Assembly: GCA_947246475.1 (NCBI GenBank)
Contig: CAMXSH010000003.1
Location: forward strand, 32,876 to 96,875
Direction of reading: 5' to 3'
Length of the DNA stretch: 64,000 bases
Source of the DNA: an uncultured Roseburia sp.
GTDB lineage: Bacteria; Bacillota; Clostridia; Lachnospirales; Lachnospiraceae
This document shows positions 54,701 through 63,998 of the stretch, piece by piece (within the stretch, counting starts at the first letter, position 1; the number at the start of each line of letters is the position of its first letter). Both the position numbers and the translations under genes were made by a program. The notes beneath the pieces were generated by a model, which had not been told where the DNA came from, ran no database searches, and saw only the letters and a program-made list of their open reading frames with translations.

Positions 54701-55958
54701 GCTTTACGGCATAGCCTTTATCAACAAACAGAGAAAATACTTGTCTGACTGTGCTGTTTTTTGATGTAATGTCCTCTGTGTCTATTATACCAAGTCCGTC
54801 GGGGAACATATTCTGGAACTGGAAGATAAGATGGATGGTTTCATCTCTTAAATTCCTTTCAGCAGTTTCGACAGTTGGCATACGTCCGGACTGCAGATAC
54901 AGGATTAGGTCGAAAATGGTATACTCGAGTTCAAGTGTATTGGCATATTTGTCTTTATTATCTTCAAATTTTTTCTCGTATTTTTCATATGCTTTTTTTA
55001 ACTCAGGAGAAAATAAAAGACGTGTATCCTCGGAGAATTTATATATTTTTTTATCTCCTGAGGGCAGGATTCCCTGAACGGCATCCGTGATGATATCATC
55101 CCCGCCCTCTACAATAAAGCAGTTTTTCATATTTCCATCAGGTGTGAGAGTGATCTCATCGGAAAGATTGTCTGTGCCGACAGCTATGTTGGTGTCCTCA
55201 CCGATACCGGAAATATTTGTACTTCCGCAGTTCTGACAGACGCCGTTGGTAATTTTGCGGCTTCTGCAGTCTCCACAGTATTGTGCATCGTATATATTGA
55301 CAACTCGTTCCACCATTCCGTCTTCATTTATTCTTACGACAATGTCAAAAATACAGCCAATCTCCTGTGCGATTTCCGAAAAACAGGAAATAATATCCTT
55401 CTTAGAAAAACTAAAGGTTCTTTGGGTGTTTTTTATGGTATCGTCTACTTTGCCCACGGTATAATTGGGGGCATAGGTTAATATTCTGTGTATTAGGCTG
55501 TACTCCTTGTTGTCTGAATACAAAACAGTTGAAATATATGGCTTTGTTGGATGTAATTTTCCAAAGTTCTCAATATCGCTGCTTGTGTTGCATTCCAGAG
55601 TGCAGAATAATTGGGACAATTCAGATTCCCCCAGTGAATTTCCATTTAAGGTTTTGATGGAAGTGTAGGTATCGTTTACTGTTGGAGATACTTCAAAATA
55701 TCCAAAGCCCTGGACAAATACGACGGAATAGTCTTTTATCCTGTGGTATAAAGGGTTTTCATGGTCGGACACATTTTTGGGTGTGCGGAAGGATATTTCA
55801 TCCGCACCGTTCAGCACACATTTTATCCGCAGATCTCCTACGGGATAAATCTCGCCTATTTTGTTCAGCTGTCTGTCGCAGAGGAAGACCTGGGGCTGAA
55901 TAATCTCACCTGTGATCTCGTCGACTTTAAAAGTTAGTTTGTTTGGATTGAAACTCAT
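51744..55958 (-). CDS. Very large phage tail-associated protein (Tal) with two zinc-ribbon-like motifs
   Basis: A 1404-residue protein. The start has the gp27/Tal hub fold of siphovirus tail proteins (VFLCDRQLNKIGEIYPV; DLRIKCVLNGADEISFRTP), and the C-terminal third has the usual Tal tail (EIKTTKGNIGGWKIDDKGIY and beta-rich fibre). Two four-cysteine motifs stand out: C228-x2-C231...C241-x2-C244 and C663-x2-C666...C676-x4-C681, each of zinc-ribbon form. A long helical stretch (about 300-600) separates them. No peptidase or lysozyme motif is seen. Its ATG follows the stop of the Dit gene directly (TAAATG), so the two are coupled. Confidence 0.82.
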   Translation of the reverse strand: MSFNPNKLTFKVDEITGEIIQPQVFLCDRQLNKIGEIYPVGDLRIKCVLNGADEISFRTPKNVSDHENPLYHRIKDYSVVFVQGFGYFEVSPTVNDTYTSIKTLNGNSLGESELSQLFCTLECNTSSDIENFGKLHPTKPYISTVLYSDNKEYSLIHRILTYAPNYTVGKVDDTIKNTQRTFSFSKKDIISCFSEIAQEIGCIFDIVVRINEDGMVERVVNIYDAQYCGDCRSRKITNGVCQNCGSTNISGIGEDTNIAVGTDNLSDEITLTPDGNMKNCFIVEGGDDIITDAVQGILPSGDKKIYKFSEDTRLLFSPELKKAYEKYEKKFEDNKDKYANTLELEYTIFDLILYLQSGRMPTVETAERNLRDETIHLIFQFQNMFPDGLGIIDTEDITSKNSTVRQVFSLFVDKGYAVKQINGAVNKDSDTPYWTGDIVVYEIKNSDSKATIHVSKNSSYIEWVDGTTSNGVLSSSDKPVNTVNLSTWGINFTTDNDKYEAYLKQKVALSQKNYEYIENLDKNTPKEWNKYSLNQLYSYYTGYEACIETLYETKKETSLPGIEDTADNIITSYQEAKNEISEYMSRIKEMIYYLYHYYDHDFNATTSTVPSGQDIDYTKYNNPENRKHFHDALTAFENMPHYIKWGTWKGGEESSITDHPLYCKDCGSQNVKLSQCLNPGCKGHNIMTYSEMADKIRNSYSQDSTSLEIQRKKIQEECDIRSNLGDNLYSELCSFIREDVYNNSNFISDGLSNSSLISKAKELVEKADIELTKACMSQHTLSGNIYAFAAYSRLDKKDFPIQDAYDKFRLGNFMRYFADDGKTYKLRLSTEEFSWADSGAELNVEFTDIIEYSNGGISDLASLMQTMGNLATSFDSVKKQSEQGVEANHTFQKIKNEGLQSALSNVLNARELDVQIDEHGILLRKYDYERDDYDEHQMKLINRNIVMTNDNWKKANLAIGLGMYDEKLTYGVWADALVGNLIVGEKLVIKNEDSSVIINKNGITIENGSISWQQVNAPEISEINGLSTELSSIKDTTNAIKNSIPEKIAELDQKVERYLTNGGSTSLGENYMISPYIGGGYLNIVNGDNQVVIDPSKSGNEYIFQVRSQEKTMVGIKANGEALFEGEIKTTKGNIGGWKIDDKGIYRSSLNGEYLRYAFSINSKENKITTREIKKVPMTNSSGDEYNLFYDNILKISPGRFEYLNIIVDDEHGDRIKESSLFYIEDGALTISNHFGTQFVEPSNKIRVSSLGMYIYKNNEINNQLELTVRVEGSGIYVMNKHYSTDRSKAHAINYLHGFQEHGKPLKELYSVVKSGENNLINKDANTVPWVEQTASFGVVYESEPLVNVMFYGANPVPDHENIVFDSYNINANGGYIGFRYWVRTKNPEVNYLTKWWAVGNVKP

Positions 55959-56786
55959 TTATACAGGAACCCCCTTTCTGATCTCTCTGACGTATATGGT
56001 TATACTGCAGGGCTCATTGGACGTAAATACATTTTCGTATTGGTTAAAATCCGAAAAGAGTTCAAGGAATACATGATTAAAATCATTTATCAATCCCTCG
56101 TGATCCATAGAGGAGCGGATGTTTTTATGTCGGTCCAGTTCTATAATCTCGTCCCGTTTACAGTTTTTAATTTTGACAATTATAGTTTTAGTCTTGTTTT
56201 CATCCTGATCCACGGAAAATGTATTTGTAATGCTCAATTCACCGGGGGTTCCCAACATTTCGATTCGAACTAAGTCTGGCAGTATGCCGCCATCTTCGTC
56301 TGAATAGTTAAATATGCTGCAGGCATTTGTTCCATCCAGATTTAAAATATGTTCCTTTCTTTCTGAATAACCCCAGGGTGCATCGCATGTGGCTTCAATC
56401 TCCAGTCCCCGTATGACACCACCGATCTCATATTTCTGCACTTTTAGCGTGCAATTATAGAACACATTGTCCCAGCCGATCTGGTCAAACCGGAGATAGC
56501 GGTAATCTTTACGGACCAGCCATCTCATGATCTTAGCCAGCTCCCGGGGGGTTATTTCCATATCCTCTCCCCAACAGTTGTATTTGACCACTTGAAAAGA
56601 AAAGGTGAGGGGAGTTTCATATGTAACACCGGTTTGGATAAAACGATTTTTCTTTGGTGCTTTTACTGTGTTGATTGTCATTTCATTACCCACCGGTTTA
56701 GCTCCGTCACTTTTTCCATTAAAACTACAAAGATAGAGTCCGAAGACAGAGCTTTTTATTCCGTCAAATTCAAACTGTGTAATCAT
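55959..56786 (-). CDS. Phage distal tail protein (Dit-like)
   Basis: A 275-residue protein. The opening ITQFEFDGIKSSVFGLYLCS, the middle TPLTFSFQVVKYNCW and the block TPRELAKIMRWLVRKDYRYL followed by GLEIEATCDAPWGY are typical of the Dit/phage-tail family that forms the hub ring between tail tube and tip. Length fits the family (240-310). It lies between the small coiled-coil gene and the Tal gene, as expected for this structure. Confidence 0.85.
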   Translation of the reverse strand: MITQFEFDGIKSSVFGLYLCSFNGKSDGAKPVGNEMTINTVKAPKKNRFIQTGVTYETPLTFSFQVVKYNCWGEDMEITPRELAKIMRWLVRKDYRYLRFDQIGWDNVFYNCTLKVQKYEIGGVIRGLEIEATCDAPWGYSERKEHILNLDGTNACSIFNYSDEDGGILPDLVRIEMLGTPGELSITNTFSVDQDENKTKTIIVKIKNCKRDEIIELDRHKNIRSSMDHEGLINDFNHVFLELFSDFNQYENVFTSNEPCSITIYVREIRKGVPV

Positions 56787-56862
56787 CTGGTCATCACCAA
56801 CTTTCTTATGTTATATTTTCTCACGCATTTCTTTTCTGAAGCTCGGAGAGTTCTTTTTTCAA

Positions 56863-57099
56863 TCAATTTATGATATTATCTACAGCTTTTTCAGAAGATT
56901 TCTGATTTTGAATCAGTTTCTTTGAATCCTGGATCAATCTTTCATATTCTTTTTTATAAGTATTGAGCAGTTCCGAAGAGCGTTTCATATCTTTCACGGC
57001 GTAGTCTCTTTCTTTTTCCAGCTGGGAGATTCTTTTTGCCAGCCGGTCGTTTTGTTGCTTGTGAAGTTTTTTGTATTTTTTTGAGTCTGTTAATATCAT
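56863..57099 (-). CDS. Small coiled-coil protein of the tail module
   Basis: A 78-residue, Lys/Glu-rich helical protein (YKKLHKQQNDRLAKRISQL; ERDYAVKDMKRSSELLNTY) with no membrane segment. The start has an AAAGGAAAT site about nine bases upstream. It sits between tape measure and Dit genes. I do not recognise a family; position suggests a role in tail assembly. Confidence 0.7.
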   Translation of the reverse strand: MILTDSKKYKKLHKQQNDRLAKRISQLEKERDYAVKDMKRSSELLNTYKKEYERLIQDSKKLIQNQKSSEKAVDNIIN

Positions 57100-57125
57100 A
57101 AATTTATTTCCTTTCTGTTTGTGGG

Positions 57126-57154
57126 AATAAGAAAGGACAGCAAAAGCTGTCCTT
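57126..57154 (-). terminator. Terminator after the tape-measure gene
   Basis: On the - strand AAGGACAGC (57154-57146 side) pairs with GCTGTCCTT around TTTT, followed by TCTTATT. It is 38 bases after the tape-measure stop. Confidence 0.7.
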
Positions 57155-57191
57155 CCTTACATTCACTGGTTCAATGAGTAATAAGTTTTAG

Positions 57192-60100
57192 TTACATTTT
57201 TGTGTTATATTTTGATAAGCTTCCTTTATCCCAGATCATGGATTTAAACATACTTTCAATCTTGGGATCAGACTGTAACTTTTGTCTGAATTCTTCGTAA
57301 TTTGTAACGCCAGGGAAACTCATATCGATGTTGATATCTCCTGTAGACTGGCTTATCATGCGGTCTGGTGCCACATCAACTTTTTTCATGTTTTTGTACA
57401 GATCGACTGCCGGGTTCACCACGTCAAGATTCTGTATCAGTTTTTGAAAAGCTGCTGTCTGTTCTGGTGTCAGGACGGCCTCGCCCCGTTTCAGAGTTGC
57501 CCATCCGTCGTCGCCGTTCATTCCTGGTATTTTTTGCAGTGTGTCAACGATGCCGCCGTGGGAAAATCCGATGCTATTCATATAATTTAAGAGTGTTTCA
57601 GCACTCCATGCCGGGCTTGGATATCCTAGCCTAAAACATGCTTCTTTGATCCATTCTGCGTTCACATAGGGCTTATCATTCCGGTTGAGACCATGATTAT
57701 AAATGCGTTGCTGTACCTGTCCATAAGCTGTGGAACCATTTTCATTCAGCGTAGAAGTAGACCATGCAGTTTTTCCTCCGTGTATATGTGCATCCTGCCA
57801 ATAAGTTTCTTTTATCATTCGTTCGAATGCATTTCTTGCATCTGTTTTTCTCTGCTCTTCCTGTTGCGCGGCTTGTGCTGCTTCTTGTGCAGCCAACTCT
57901 TCTTGTCGTCTTGTTTCTTCCTGCTTTTTTATTTCGACAATTCCATTATATTCAGTCTGTTTTTGTTGTAATGTGCCTAATCCATTTACCGATGCAGAAT
58001 CAACAAGTTTTCTTGCTCCTGGGGAGAGCGCTGTATACGCCTGCTCTGCGGCAACCAGTCTTTTTCTTCCTTCACCGTCAATATCAACCTGGCCAATTTC
58101 GGATATAAGTTTGATTACTTTTTCGGCATCTTCCTCATCTTTTAATTGTTGATTAAAATGATCAGATATTAATTTATACACGCTGTTTACTGCAGTTGCA
58201 ATTGAACCTTTTTCACCTAGTGATTCATTGATCTTATTAAAATCCTGCGTTGGATTATAATTATATTTTGCTGCATATTCTTCTAATATCTCAGCTACGT
58301 CTTCACTAATATTGATATCACCCAAATAATTAACCGCTTCCTGCAACAGGGCATCTGTATCATTTAACTTTGTATCGATAAAATCAGAATATTCATTGTA
58401 AAGATTGTCGAGCATGGTCTGCTGGTCTGAGATCCACTGCTGGTATTCCGTGTCCTGTAGATCCTTATTCGCTTCGTCCAGACTTACCTGAAGCTGCTGA
58501 AGTCTTGTTTTTGCTGCTTCTGAATCATCACCGCTTAACGATGTGATCTGTTTCTGTATTGTTGTGATATTCTTTGTTTTTTCTTCAATACTTCTCTGAT
58601 AATCATAAGCATCTTTTTCAGCCTGCAAAAGCTCTTTCCTCTTGTTGATAACATCCTGGAGATAATCAAGTTCTGCCTGATACTTCTCTTTCATCAGATC
58701 AATAAGGCTTTTGCGAATATCATACTCGTTTCCGATCATTTTCGTGTACTCATCGTATTTTTCATAATATTCATCAAGTGCCGCCTGATCCGTATATCCT
58801 TCTTCTCCGCGCTGAATCTTCTCCCACATGTCATCAAGGGATCTTTTAAAAGCCTCTGTTGACTGCTGGGCAAGAATAAGCTGGGAGTAGTAAGCTCCCA
58901 GAGTGGCAGTACCCTCTTCAGTGAAGTTTCCAGTTTTGTCGTCTGTCAGTTTTTTATCTGACATAAGTTTTATCAGCAGGTCATATTCACCTGAGATCTG
59001 TCCAAGACGTGATGTTATTTTTTCACTTAACTGCCAGTTGACGTTACGTATGGCTTCTGCCAGTGCGTAAGAATCTTTTGTACATTGGGCGATGCCATTT
59101 TCGCATGTCTGAATGGCATCCTGGGCTGCGTACCACTCATCTGTTCCTTCTTCAATAGAATGAAGCTGCATGTTAAGGGCAAGGAGTTCTTCTTCATAGT
59201 GTTTCTTTTTTTCATTGTTTATGTCGATTTGTGAAGAATACATTTCACTGCTTACAATCATCCCTCTGGCTTCAAGTTCATCAATTGCATTATTAAGATC
59301 TGTATAGGAATTGTCTTGCAGTTTCATCAGATTTTCGTAATAGTGAGCAATGTTATCGAACTTTTCTTTTTCAGATTCAACCATTTTTCGGGTAAATTCT
59401 TCTTGAAGCTGTTGTTCTTTTAAACTATTCCCCTCTAAGTGTGCAGCCTGCTTTTTTTCGTTATATATTTGGGTCGCTATAACTTTTTGCTTGTCTACGA
59501 TTTGATTTTTATCTTTTGCATTTTTCTGGTTTTGCTTTTTTGCTTCTAAGAAGTCAAATTCGGATTGATACTGGTCAGCCATATTTTCATGCTGCTGTAT
59601 TTGTAATTCCCGCTTTTTGGTTTTCGATTCTTCATCGTTAAGATTCTTTTTGTTTAATGCATCTTCCACCCAGTTAAGTGAGGCGTTGTAATTTGCTAAT
59701 TGTTCCTGGGTTTTTGGCGAGCATTTATTGATAAGATGGTCTGGAATGGGTTCATTGCGGGAAATATAGCTTTTTATCTTTTCTTTGTCTGATTTCTTCA
59801 GGTTTTTGCTTTTATCTTTCTTGATGGACTTTGAAGCAGTCATAGCTTGATTGGACCGATCAGAAATAGCGTCGCTGTAGTTTTTATTATAAGCAGCTGT
59901 ATCGGAATCAACGATTCCAATTTCGTCCCTCAAAATTTGATTTTTGTCTTCAGCAGTAACTGCATTTGCAAGTCTCGCTTCCAGAAGATTGTTTTTATCA
60001 GAATTTTCATCCAGTGTGTTCTGCAGCTGCTCTTTTCTCAAGTCAGTAATTTTCTTTTCATACTCGGAGCGCAGACGTGCCTGCTCTGTTGTATCTTTGG

Positions 60101-63100
60101 TCAGTGCTGCGATCTTGATCTGATATTGATAGGACTCTTTATATTGTTTCAGTTCGTTACCGAGAATAGTGTTTTTCTTTTCTGCTGTTCCGGCATTTTC
60201 TTTTTGCTGTTCATATAGGGAGATTTTCCCATTAGACCGATCGACATAGGTCTGATAAAGATCTTGTTTTAAGTTACGTTTTTTAGTAATCTGGTCCTGT
60301 CGGTTTTTTCTTGCTTCTCTTGCCTTGTCTGTATAGTCAATATAAGACTGGATCCTTCCCGCATCTTCTTCACCATAATTTTTGATCAGGCTTGACAGTT
60401 TTGTTTTTTTGGTGAGTTTTCCGGTATTTACCTTTTGGATAATATCTTTGGAGAGTTTTTTACCTTTTTTTGTACCCGGATTTGCTATCTGATCTGCTTT
60501 TTTCTGGTACTTAGCCGCTGCATTTCCATATGAGTTGATCAGTTTAGTTGTCGTCTTGATTTGATTGTTGAGATTCGTTTTTTTCTTTTTGAAATTAAAA
60601 AGGTTCTGCAGTCTTGCGGCTGTGAAATCAATAGTATTTTGTAGATTTTTTAGACGTCGTTCAATCCAATCTATCTGTTGTGTAGATGACTTGGATTTAT
60701 TTCCTTGATTGCCAGTGTTGCTGCCGGTGTTTTTTTTAATAGATGAGATTTCTGCTTTAATATTATCTTTATTTTTCTTATTGAATTTTTCAATATTCTT
60801 ATTAGCTCTTTTTTCAGCAGTATTTTTTGCTTTTGTATATTTTGAAATTCTATCATAAGCATGTTTTTCTGAAAGAGTTATATTATCACCGGTATTTGGG
60901 TCAGTGTACGTTACCTTACCGTCTTTCGACTGGTCTAATCCACGATTTATAGCATCTATCTTGTTCTGGTATCCTTTTACTACGTTAAGTTCTATGGAGG
61001 CATTCGTAAGTTCCCTTAATTTACCTTTTGCAATGCCAGCCTGCTCTGCCAAATTATACAATTGTTGACAATCGGCTGCTGTAGCCAAAGAAATCTGATT
61101 TGACTGGATCTTTTGTAACATATAATAATACAGGCTCTGTTTTGCTTCTTCCGAAACGTTTGATAAACCACTAAGTCTAGAAGACTCTTCCAAAGTTAGA
61201 TTTGAGAGCTCGTCTTTTGATATGCCGAGTTCTTTTGTGATGACTTTAAGATTATTACCCGATTGAATCAGCTTATTGTGGACGATCTCGCTTGCATTTT
61301 CAATACCCATTTCTTTTAAAACAGAGGCAAAATAGTCTTCATTCTGTTCTGTCAGGTTTCCAAGAAAATTGTTGCTGTTTACATAGGCAGAAGCCAGTTT
61401 ATTAGCAGCATCCTGACATTCCTCCATTTTAGATTCACCATCACCAAGTACTTTCACAAAATGTTCATATTCCTTTGTATTTGATTTGATATCTTCAGGC
61501 ATTGCGTTTAATTTATCAATACCGATTCCTTCTTTTTTTGTATTCTCAGAGGAAAGGTTTTCCCTCTTTTCGCCTAAAATAGAAGAGATGGAAGAGATAC
61601 CTGTTTTCATGGAAGCTAACTGTTCGGTAGAAGATTTTAAACGATTGATCTTACTGGTTGCTTCTTCGATGGAAATACTGGCTTTCTTAAAAATATCTGC
61701 GAGAGAAGAGTTCTTTAAGGATTTTTCGGTCAGTTTTCCGGCTTTTGCGAGTTCTTCCAGTCTTTTCTGTTCTTCCAGGGCAGCGCTGTCTTTTACCATG
61801 TCGCCAGATTTACCGATGGAGTTCCAGACCTCTTTGAAAGATTTGCTAGTGGATTGTTTTTCACGGTTGTTTCTTAACGCATCGGATAAAACTTCGATCT
61901 CTGTTGTAGAACTGTATCCTTGATCTTTTAATTTATCCAGTTCACTTTCTGTAACGTTGTAACGACTAGCCCAACTATCCAGCTGCTTCCCCCGTTTCTC
62001 GTTGCCAATTTCTTTCGTGCTTATCTGTACATCGCCATTTTCATCGATACTCTGTTCGGTTTTTTGTTCTTTTAAATTAAAATAATCGAGTTTTTCCTTA
62101 TATTTTTCTGCATTCTGATCTACAAAATTGATTCCCCAGGATGATTTGAAAGAATCGACGCCCTTTTCCGAAGTATCTATATCTATGCCGGATTCTTTCA
62201 TTGCCTCCAGCATATTTTTGATCAGGCTGTTGATAGCTTCACGTATTTCTTTTGGGTTCATGTTTTTGGCATCAAACTTGAATTTTAGAAGCTTATTGAA
62301 GGCTTCATTGATCCTGCCATCTTCGTTATCAAGTGAATCAATCCACTGTGACACAAACGTGGTTACTGCTTCCTGGGAAGTTAAATTATTTTCCTCTAAA
62401 AATTCGGGAGACATATTGCCAAGAAACGACGATATAAATGTTTGTTTATCTTCAGATAAACCAAAAAAATCTGAGCTGCCATCGTTATCAGAATCATATA
62501 ATTGAGCATATCCGCTGGCGTATGTCCTCCATACATCATATTGTTCTTTTTGCTGCTGCTGCAATTCGAGCAATTTATTTCGAGCGTTGCCCAATTCCGT
62601 TCCCTGATATTTTTTGTTCTTAATATCTTCTGTTAATTTGTCAATTTGTTCATTAATAGAATTTTGCTCATCTGAAAAAATATTAAACAAATGATATATA
62701 GCAGAAGTTCCACTGCCAATGCCATTAAGCAGGCTGTTTGAAATGCCTTTTTTGATTCCTCCAAAGAAATCTCCGTCTCTAAATAATTCATACATTTCCC
62801 TGTAATCACTGACAATGCGCTTTCCTTCTCTTGTAAAGGGATTATCATCGCTTTCTATTTCGGCGTTTTCCATTATGTCATAGATGTTATTTCCATTTTC
62901 ATCTTTTTGATTGAACATATTAAAGATTTTCTGCTGTTGGATTTTTTCATATTCTTTTTTCAAATCCTTTACCTTACCAGACATAGCACTTATGGCATTT
63001 CCCTGAGAATCATAGCGCATATCCATTTCTGGCATGATGGCTGCGATCTGGGACATGATTTCTTTATATCTTTCATATTCCTCATTTGTACCACTGACTT

Positions 63101-63707
63101 TACGGCCTAAACTGTCAACATTCTGGGAAAGTTTATCATATTCCGTCTGCAGACTTGATAGGGAGGCAATATCTTTACCGAAGCTGATTTGTGAGCTGTT
63201 AAATTCCGTGGTGAGATTTTTAGAGGATTCTTTTAATCTTTCTGACTTTTGAAGCGCCTCGCTGACAGATGTGATAGCTAAGTCAATCGCTGCTGAAACA
63301 GCGGAACTTGCGAGCGTATTGCCAATTTCACAGACTGCTTTCATTCCAAGTTCAGCAGCTTTGGATGATTTAGTCAGATTATTGAGAGAAACTGTATTAC
63401 TATTGGCATTTGCAACGATATTCCGGGCTTCTTCTGAAGCGTTGTTCATGGTACTATTTGCTGCTCTTCGCGCAATAGTATGGCTGCTCACGTTAATCCC
63501 GCTTTCTCTTACTCTTTCTGACAATCTGGTAAATTCTTTATTATATGCCCGTACTGCATCCATATCAGAATCGGAAAGTATATTTTGCCTTCTGAAGAAT
63601 TCTCTGAAATTTCCGGTATCTAGTCTAATATTACCTTGTTTTGTTTCTATTGTTTTGAATATCGAACTATATTCTAAAAATGTAAACGTAGGAAATAAGA
63701 TGTTCAA
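57192..63707 (-). CDS. Phage tail tape measure protein, N-terminus probably truncated
   Basis: A 2171-residue protein, nearly all helical, with long Lys/Glu/Gln/Asn coiled coils (for example residues 1000-1400) and a glycine-rich hydrophobic stretch near 330. The C-terminal end has the tape-measure phrase FSHGGIVDTLQKIPGMNGDD...LKRGEAVLTPEQTAAFQKL. At about 1.5 Angstrom per residue it would set a tail of about 320 nm. No peptidase domain is seen. The only start is TTG 63707, with no proper ribosome site; that codon and the next one belong to the IS-like end at 63702, so the native N-terminus and start are probably on the far side of the insertion. Confidence 0.85.
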   Translation of the reverse strand: MNILFPTFTFLEYSSIFKTIETKQGNIRLDTGNFREFFRRQNILSDSDMDAVRAYNKEFTRLSERVRESGINVSSHTIARRAANSTMNNASEEARNIVANANSNTVSLNNLTKSSKAAELGMKAVCEIGNTLASSAVSAAIDLAITSVSEALQKSERLKESSKNLTTEFNSSQISFGKDIASLSSLQTEYDKLSQNVDSLGRKVSGTNEEYERYKEIMSQIAAIMPEMDMRYDSQGNAISAMSGKVKDLKKEYEKIQQQKIFNMFNQKDENGNNIYDIMENAEIESDDNPFTREGKRIVSDYREMYELFRDGDFFGGIKKGISNSLLNGIGSGTSAIYHLFNIFSDEQNSINEQIDKLTEDIKNKKYQGTELGNARNKLLELQQQQKEQYDVWRTYASGYAQLYDSDNDGSSDFFGLSEDKQTFISSFLGNMSPEFLEENNLTSQEAVTTFVSQWIDSLDNEDGRINEAFNKLLKFKFDAKNMNPKEIREAINSLIKNMLEAMKESGIDIDTSEKGVDSFKSSWGINFVDQNAEKYKEKLDYFNLKEQKTEQSIDENGDVQISTKEIGNEKRGKQLDSWASRYNVTESELDKLKDQGYSSTTEIEVLSDALRNNREKQSTSKSFKEVWNSIGKSGDMVKDSAALEEQKRLEELAKAGKLTEKSLKNSSLADIFKKASISIEEATSKINRLKSSTEQLASMKTGISSISSILGEKRENLSSENTKKEGIGIDKLNAMPEDIKSNTKEYEHFVKVLGDGESKMEECQDAANKLASAYVNSNNFLGNLTEQNEDYFASVLKEMGIENASEIVHNKLIQSGNNLKVITKELGISKDELSNLTLEESSRLSGLSNVSEEAKQSLYYYMLQKIQSNQISLATAADCQQLYNLAEQAGIAKGKLRELTNASIELNVVKGYQNKIDAINRGLDQSKDGKVTYTDPNTGDNITLSEKHAYDRISKYTKAKNTAEKRANKNIEKFNKKNKDNIKAEISSIKKNTGSNTGNQGNKSKSSTQQIDWIERRLKNLQNTIDFTAARLQNLFNFKKKKTNLNNQIKTTTKLINSYGNAAAKYQKKADQIANPGTKKGKKLSKDIIQKVNTGKLTKKTKLSSLIKNYGEEDAGRIQSYIDYTDKAREARKNRQDQITKKRNLKQDLYQTYVDRSNGKISLYEQQKENAGTAEKKNTILGNELKQYKESYQYQIKIAALTKDTTEQARLRSEYEKKITDLRKEQLQNTLDENSDKNNLLEARLANAVTAEDKNQILRDEIGIVDSDTAAYNKNYSDAISDRSNQAMTASKSIKKDKSKNLKKSDKEKIKSYISRNEPIPDHLINKCSPKTQEQLANYNASLNWVEDALNKKNLNDEESKTKKRELQIQQHENMADQYQSEFDFLEAKKQNQKNAKDKNQIVDKQKVIATQIYNEKKQAAHLEGNSLKEQQLQEEFTRKMVESEKEKFDNIAHYYENLMKLQDNSYTDLNNAIDELEARGMIVSSEMYSSQIDINNEKKKHYEEELLALNMQLHSIEEGTDEWYAAQDAIQTCENGIAQCTKDSYALAEAIRNVNWQLSEKITSRLGQISGEYDLLIKLMSDKKLTDDKTGNFTEEGTATLGAYYSQLILAQQSTEAFKRSLDDMWEKIQRGEEGYTDQAALDEYYEKYDEYTKMIGNEYDIRKSLIDLMKEKYQAELDYLQDVINKRKELLQAEKDAYDYQRSIEEKTKNITTIQKQITSLSGDDSEAAKTRLQQLQVSLDEANKDLQDTEYQQWISDQQTMLDNLYNEYSDFIDTKLNDTDALLQEAVNYLGDINISEDVAEILEEYAAKYNYNPTQDFNKINESLGEKGSIATAVNSVYKLISDHFNQQLKDEEDAEKVIKLISEIGQVDIDGEGRKRLVAAEQAYTALSPGARKLVDSASVNGLGTLQQKQTEYNGIVEIKKQEETRRQEELAAQEAAQAAQQEEQRKTDARNAFERMIKETYWQDAHIHGGKTAWSTSTLNENGSTAYGQVQQRIYNHGLNRNDKPYVNAEWIKEACFRLGYPSPAWSAETLLNYMNSIGFSHGGIVDTLQKIPGMNGDDGWATLKRGEAVLTPEQTAAFQKLIQNLDVVNPAVDLYKNMKKVDVAPDRMISQSTGDINIDMSFPGVTNYEEFRQKLQSDPKIESMFKSMIWDKGSLSKYNTKM

Positions 63708-63870
63708 TTCCTAACGGCAGTTACTAACCGTTACACTCGGCAAAGTTTGGAGCACGCCGTACAGTTTCAGGGATTTCACCTGATACCGCCTGCCCTGATG
63801 CTCTCTGGGATTAGCACTCATCTGGTATAGGGTACTACACTTGTGAGATTTCCTCCTTAAAAGGATTGGT
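63702..63870 (-). ncRNA. Candidate omega RNA (TnpB guide scaffold)
   Basis: The last 170 bases of the element form stacked small hairpins on the - strand: GTGCT with AGCAT around 63790-63815, TCAGG with CCTGA (63779-63783 with 63767-63771), and the end hairpin at 63712-63733. In TnpB systems the omega RNA overlaps the element's right end and its guide is the flanking DNA. Here the guide would be the tape-measure sequence ATCTTATTTCCTACGTTTAC just after the border. The exact 5' end is not known. Confidence 0.45.
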
Positions 63871-63911
63871 GTACATTCTGTACGCTGTCATCTGCTCGTT
63901 GTCATCAAATA

Positions 63912-63998
63912 TTACATTGTCACTGTACCTGTTGTGTCGCCACAGAGGGAAGTAGCAATATTTGTGTACTGATTTCCAAGACCCTTAACTGCTAAAGG
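63912..63998 (-). CDS. Possible C-terminal end of the element's protein (TnpB-like?)
   Basis: The only - strand frame that is open from the window edge and then stops in the expected place encodes 28 residues (ending CGDTTGTVTM) with a stop at 63912-63914, about 210 bases before the element border. That distance fits a tnpB stop before the omega RNA end. The piece is too short to show any TnpB motif, so the call rests on position. Confidence 0.3.
   Translation of the reverse strand, partial: PLAVKGLGNQYTNIATSLCGDTTGTVTM

Larger units (their letters stand above)
49518..63707 (-). mobile_element. Prophage tail module (siphovirus-type), probably part of a decayed prophage
   Basis: Five genes on the - strand are in the classic order tape measure, small protein, distal tail (Dit), tail-associated (Tal) and baseplate/tail fibre (BppU-like). 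No holin, endolysin, integrase, capsid or terminase is in the window; heads and earlier tail genes would lie beyond 64 kb. The region is more AT-rich than the flanking housekeeping genes. The left edge may be anywhere between 48.9 and 49.5 kb, with tRNA-Gly at 47.9 kb as a possible attachment gene, but I see no repeated tRNA end. Confidence 0.85.

Noticed and set aside
49518..63707. Tailocin or contractile injection system
   Set aside because: No sheath, baseplate-wedge or spike (VgrG/LysM) genes are present; the Dit, Tal and long tape measure order is that of a non-contractile siphovirus tail.
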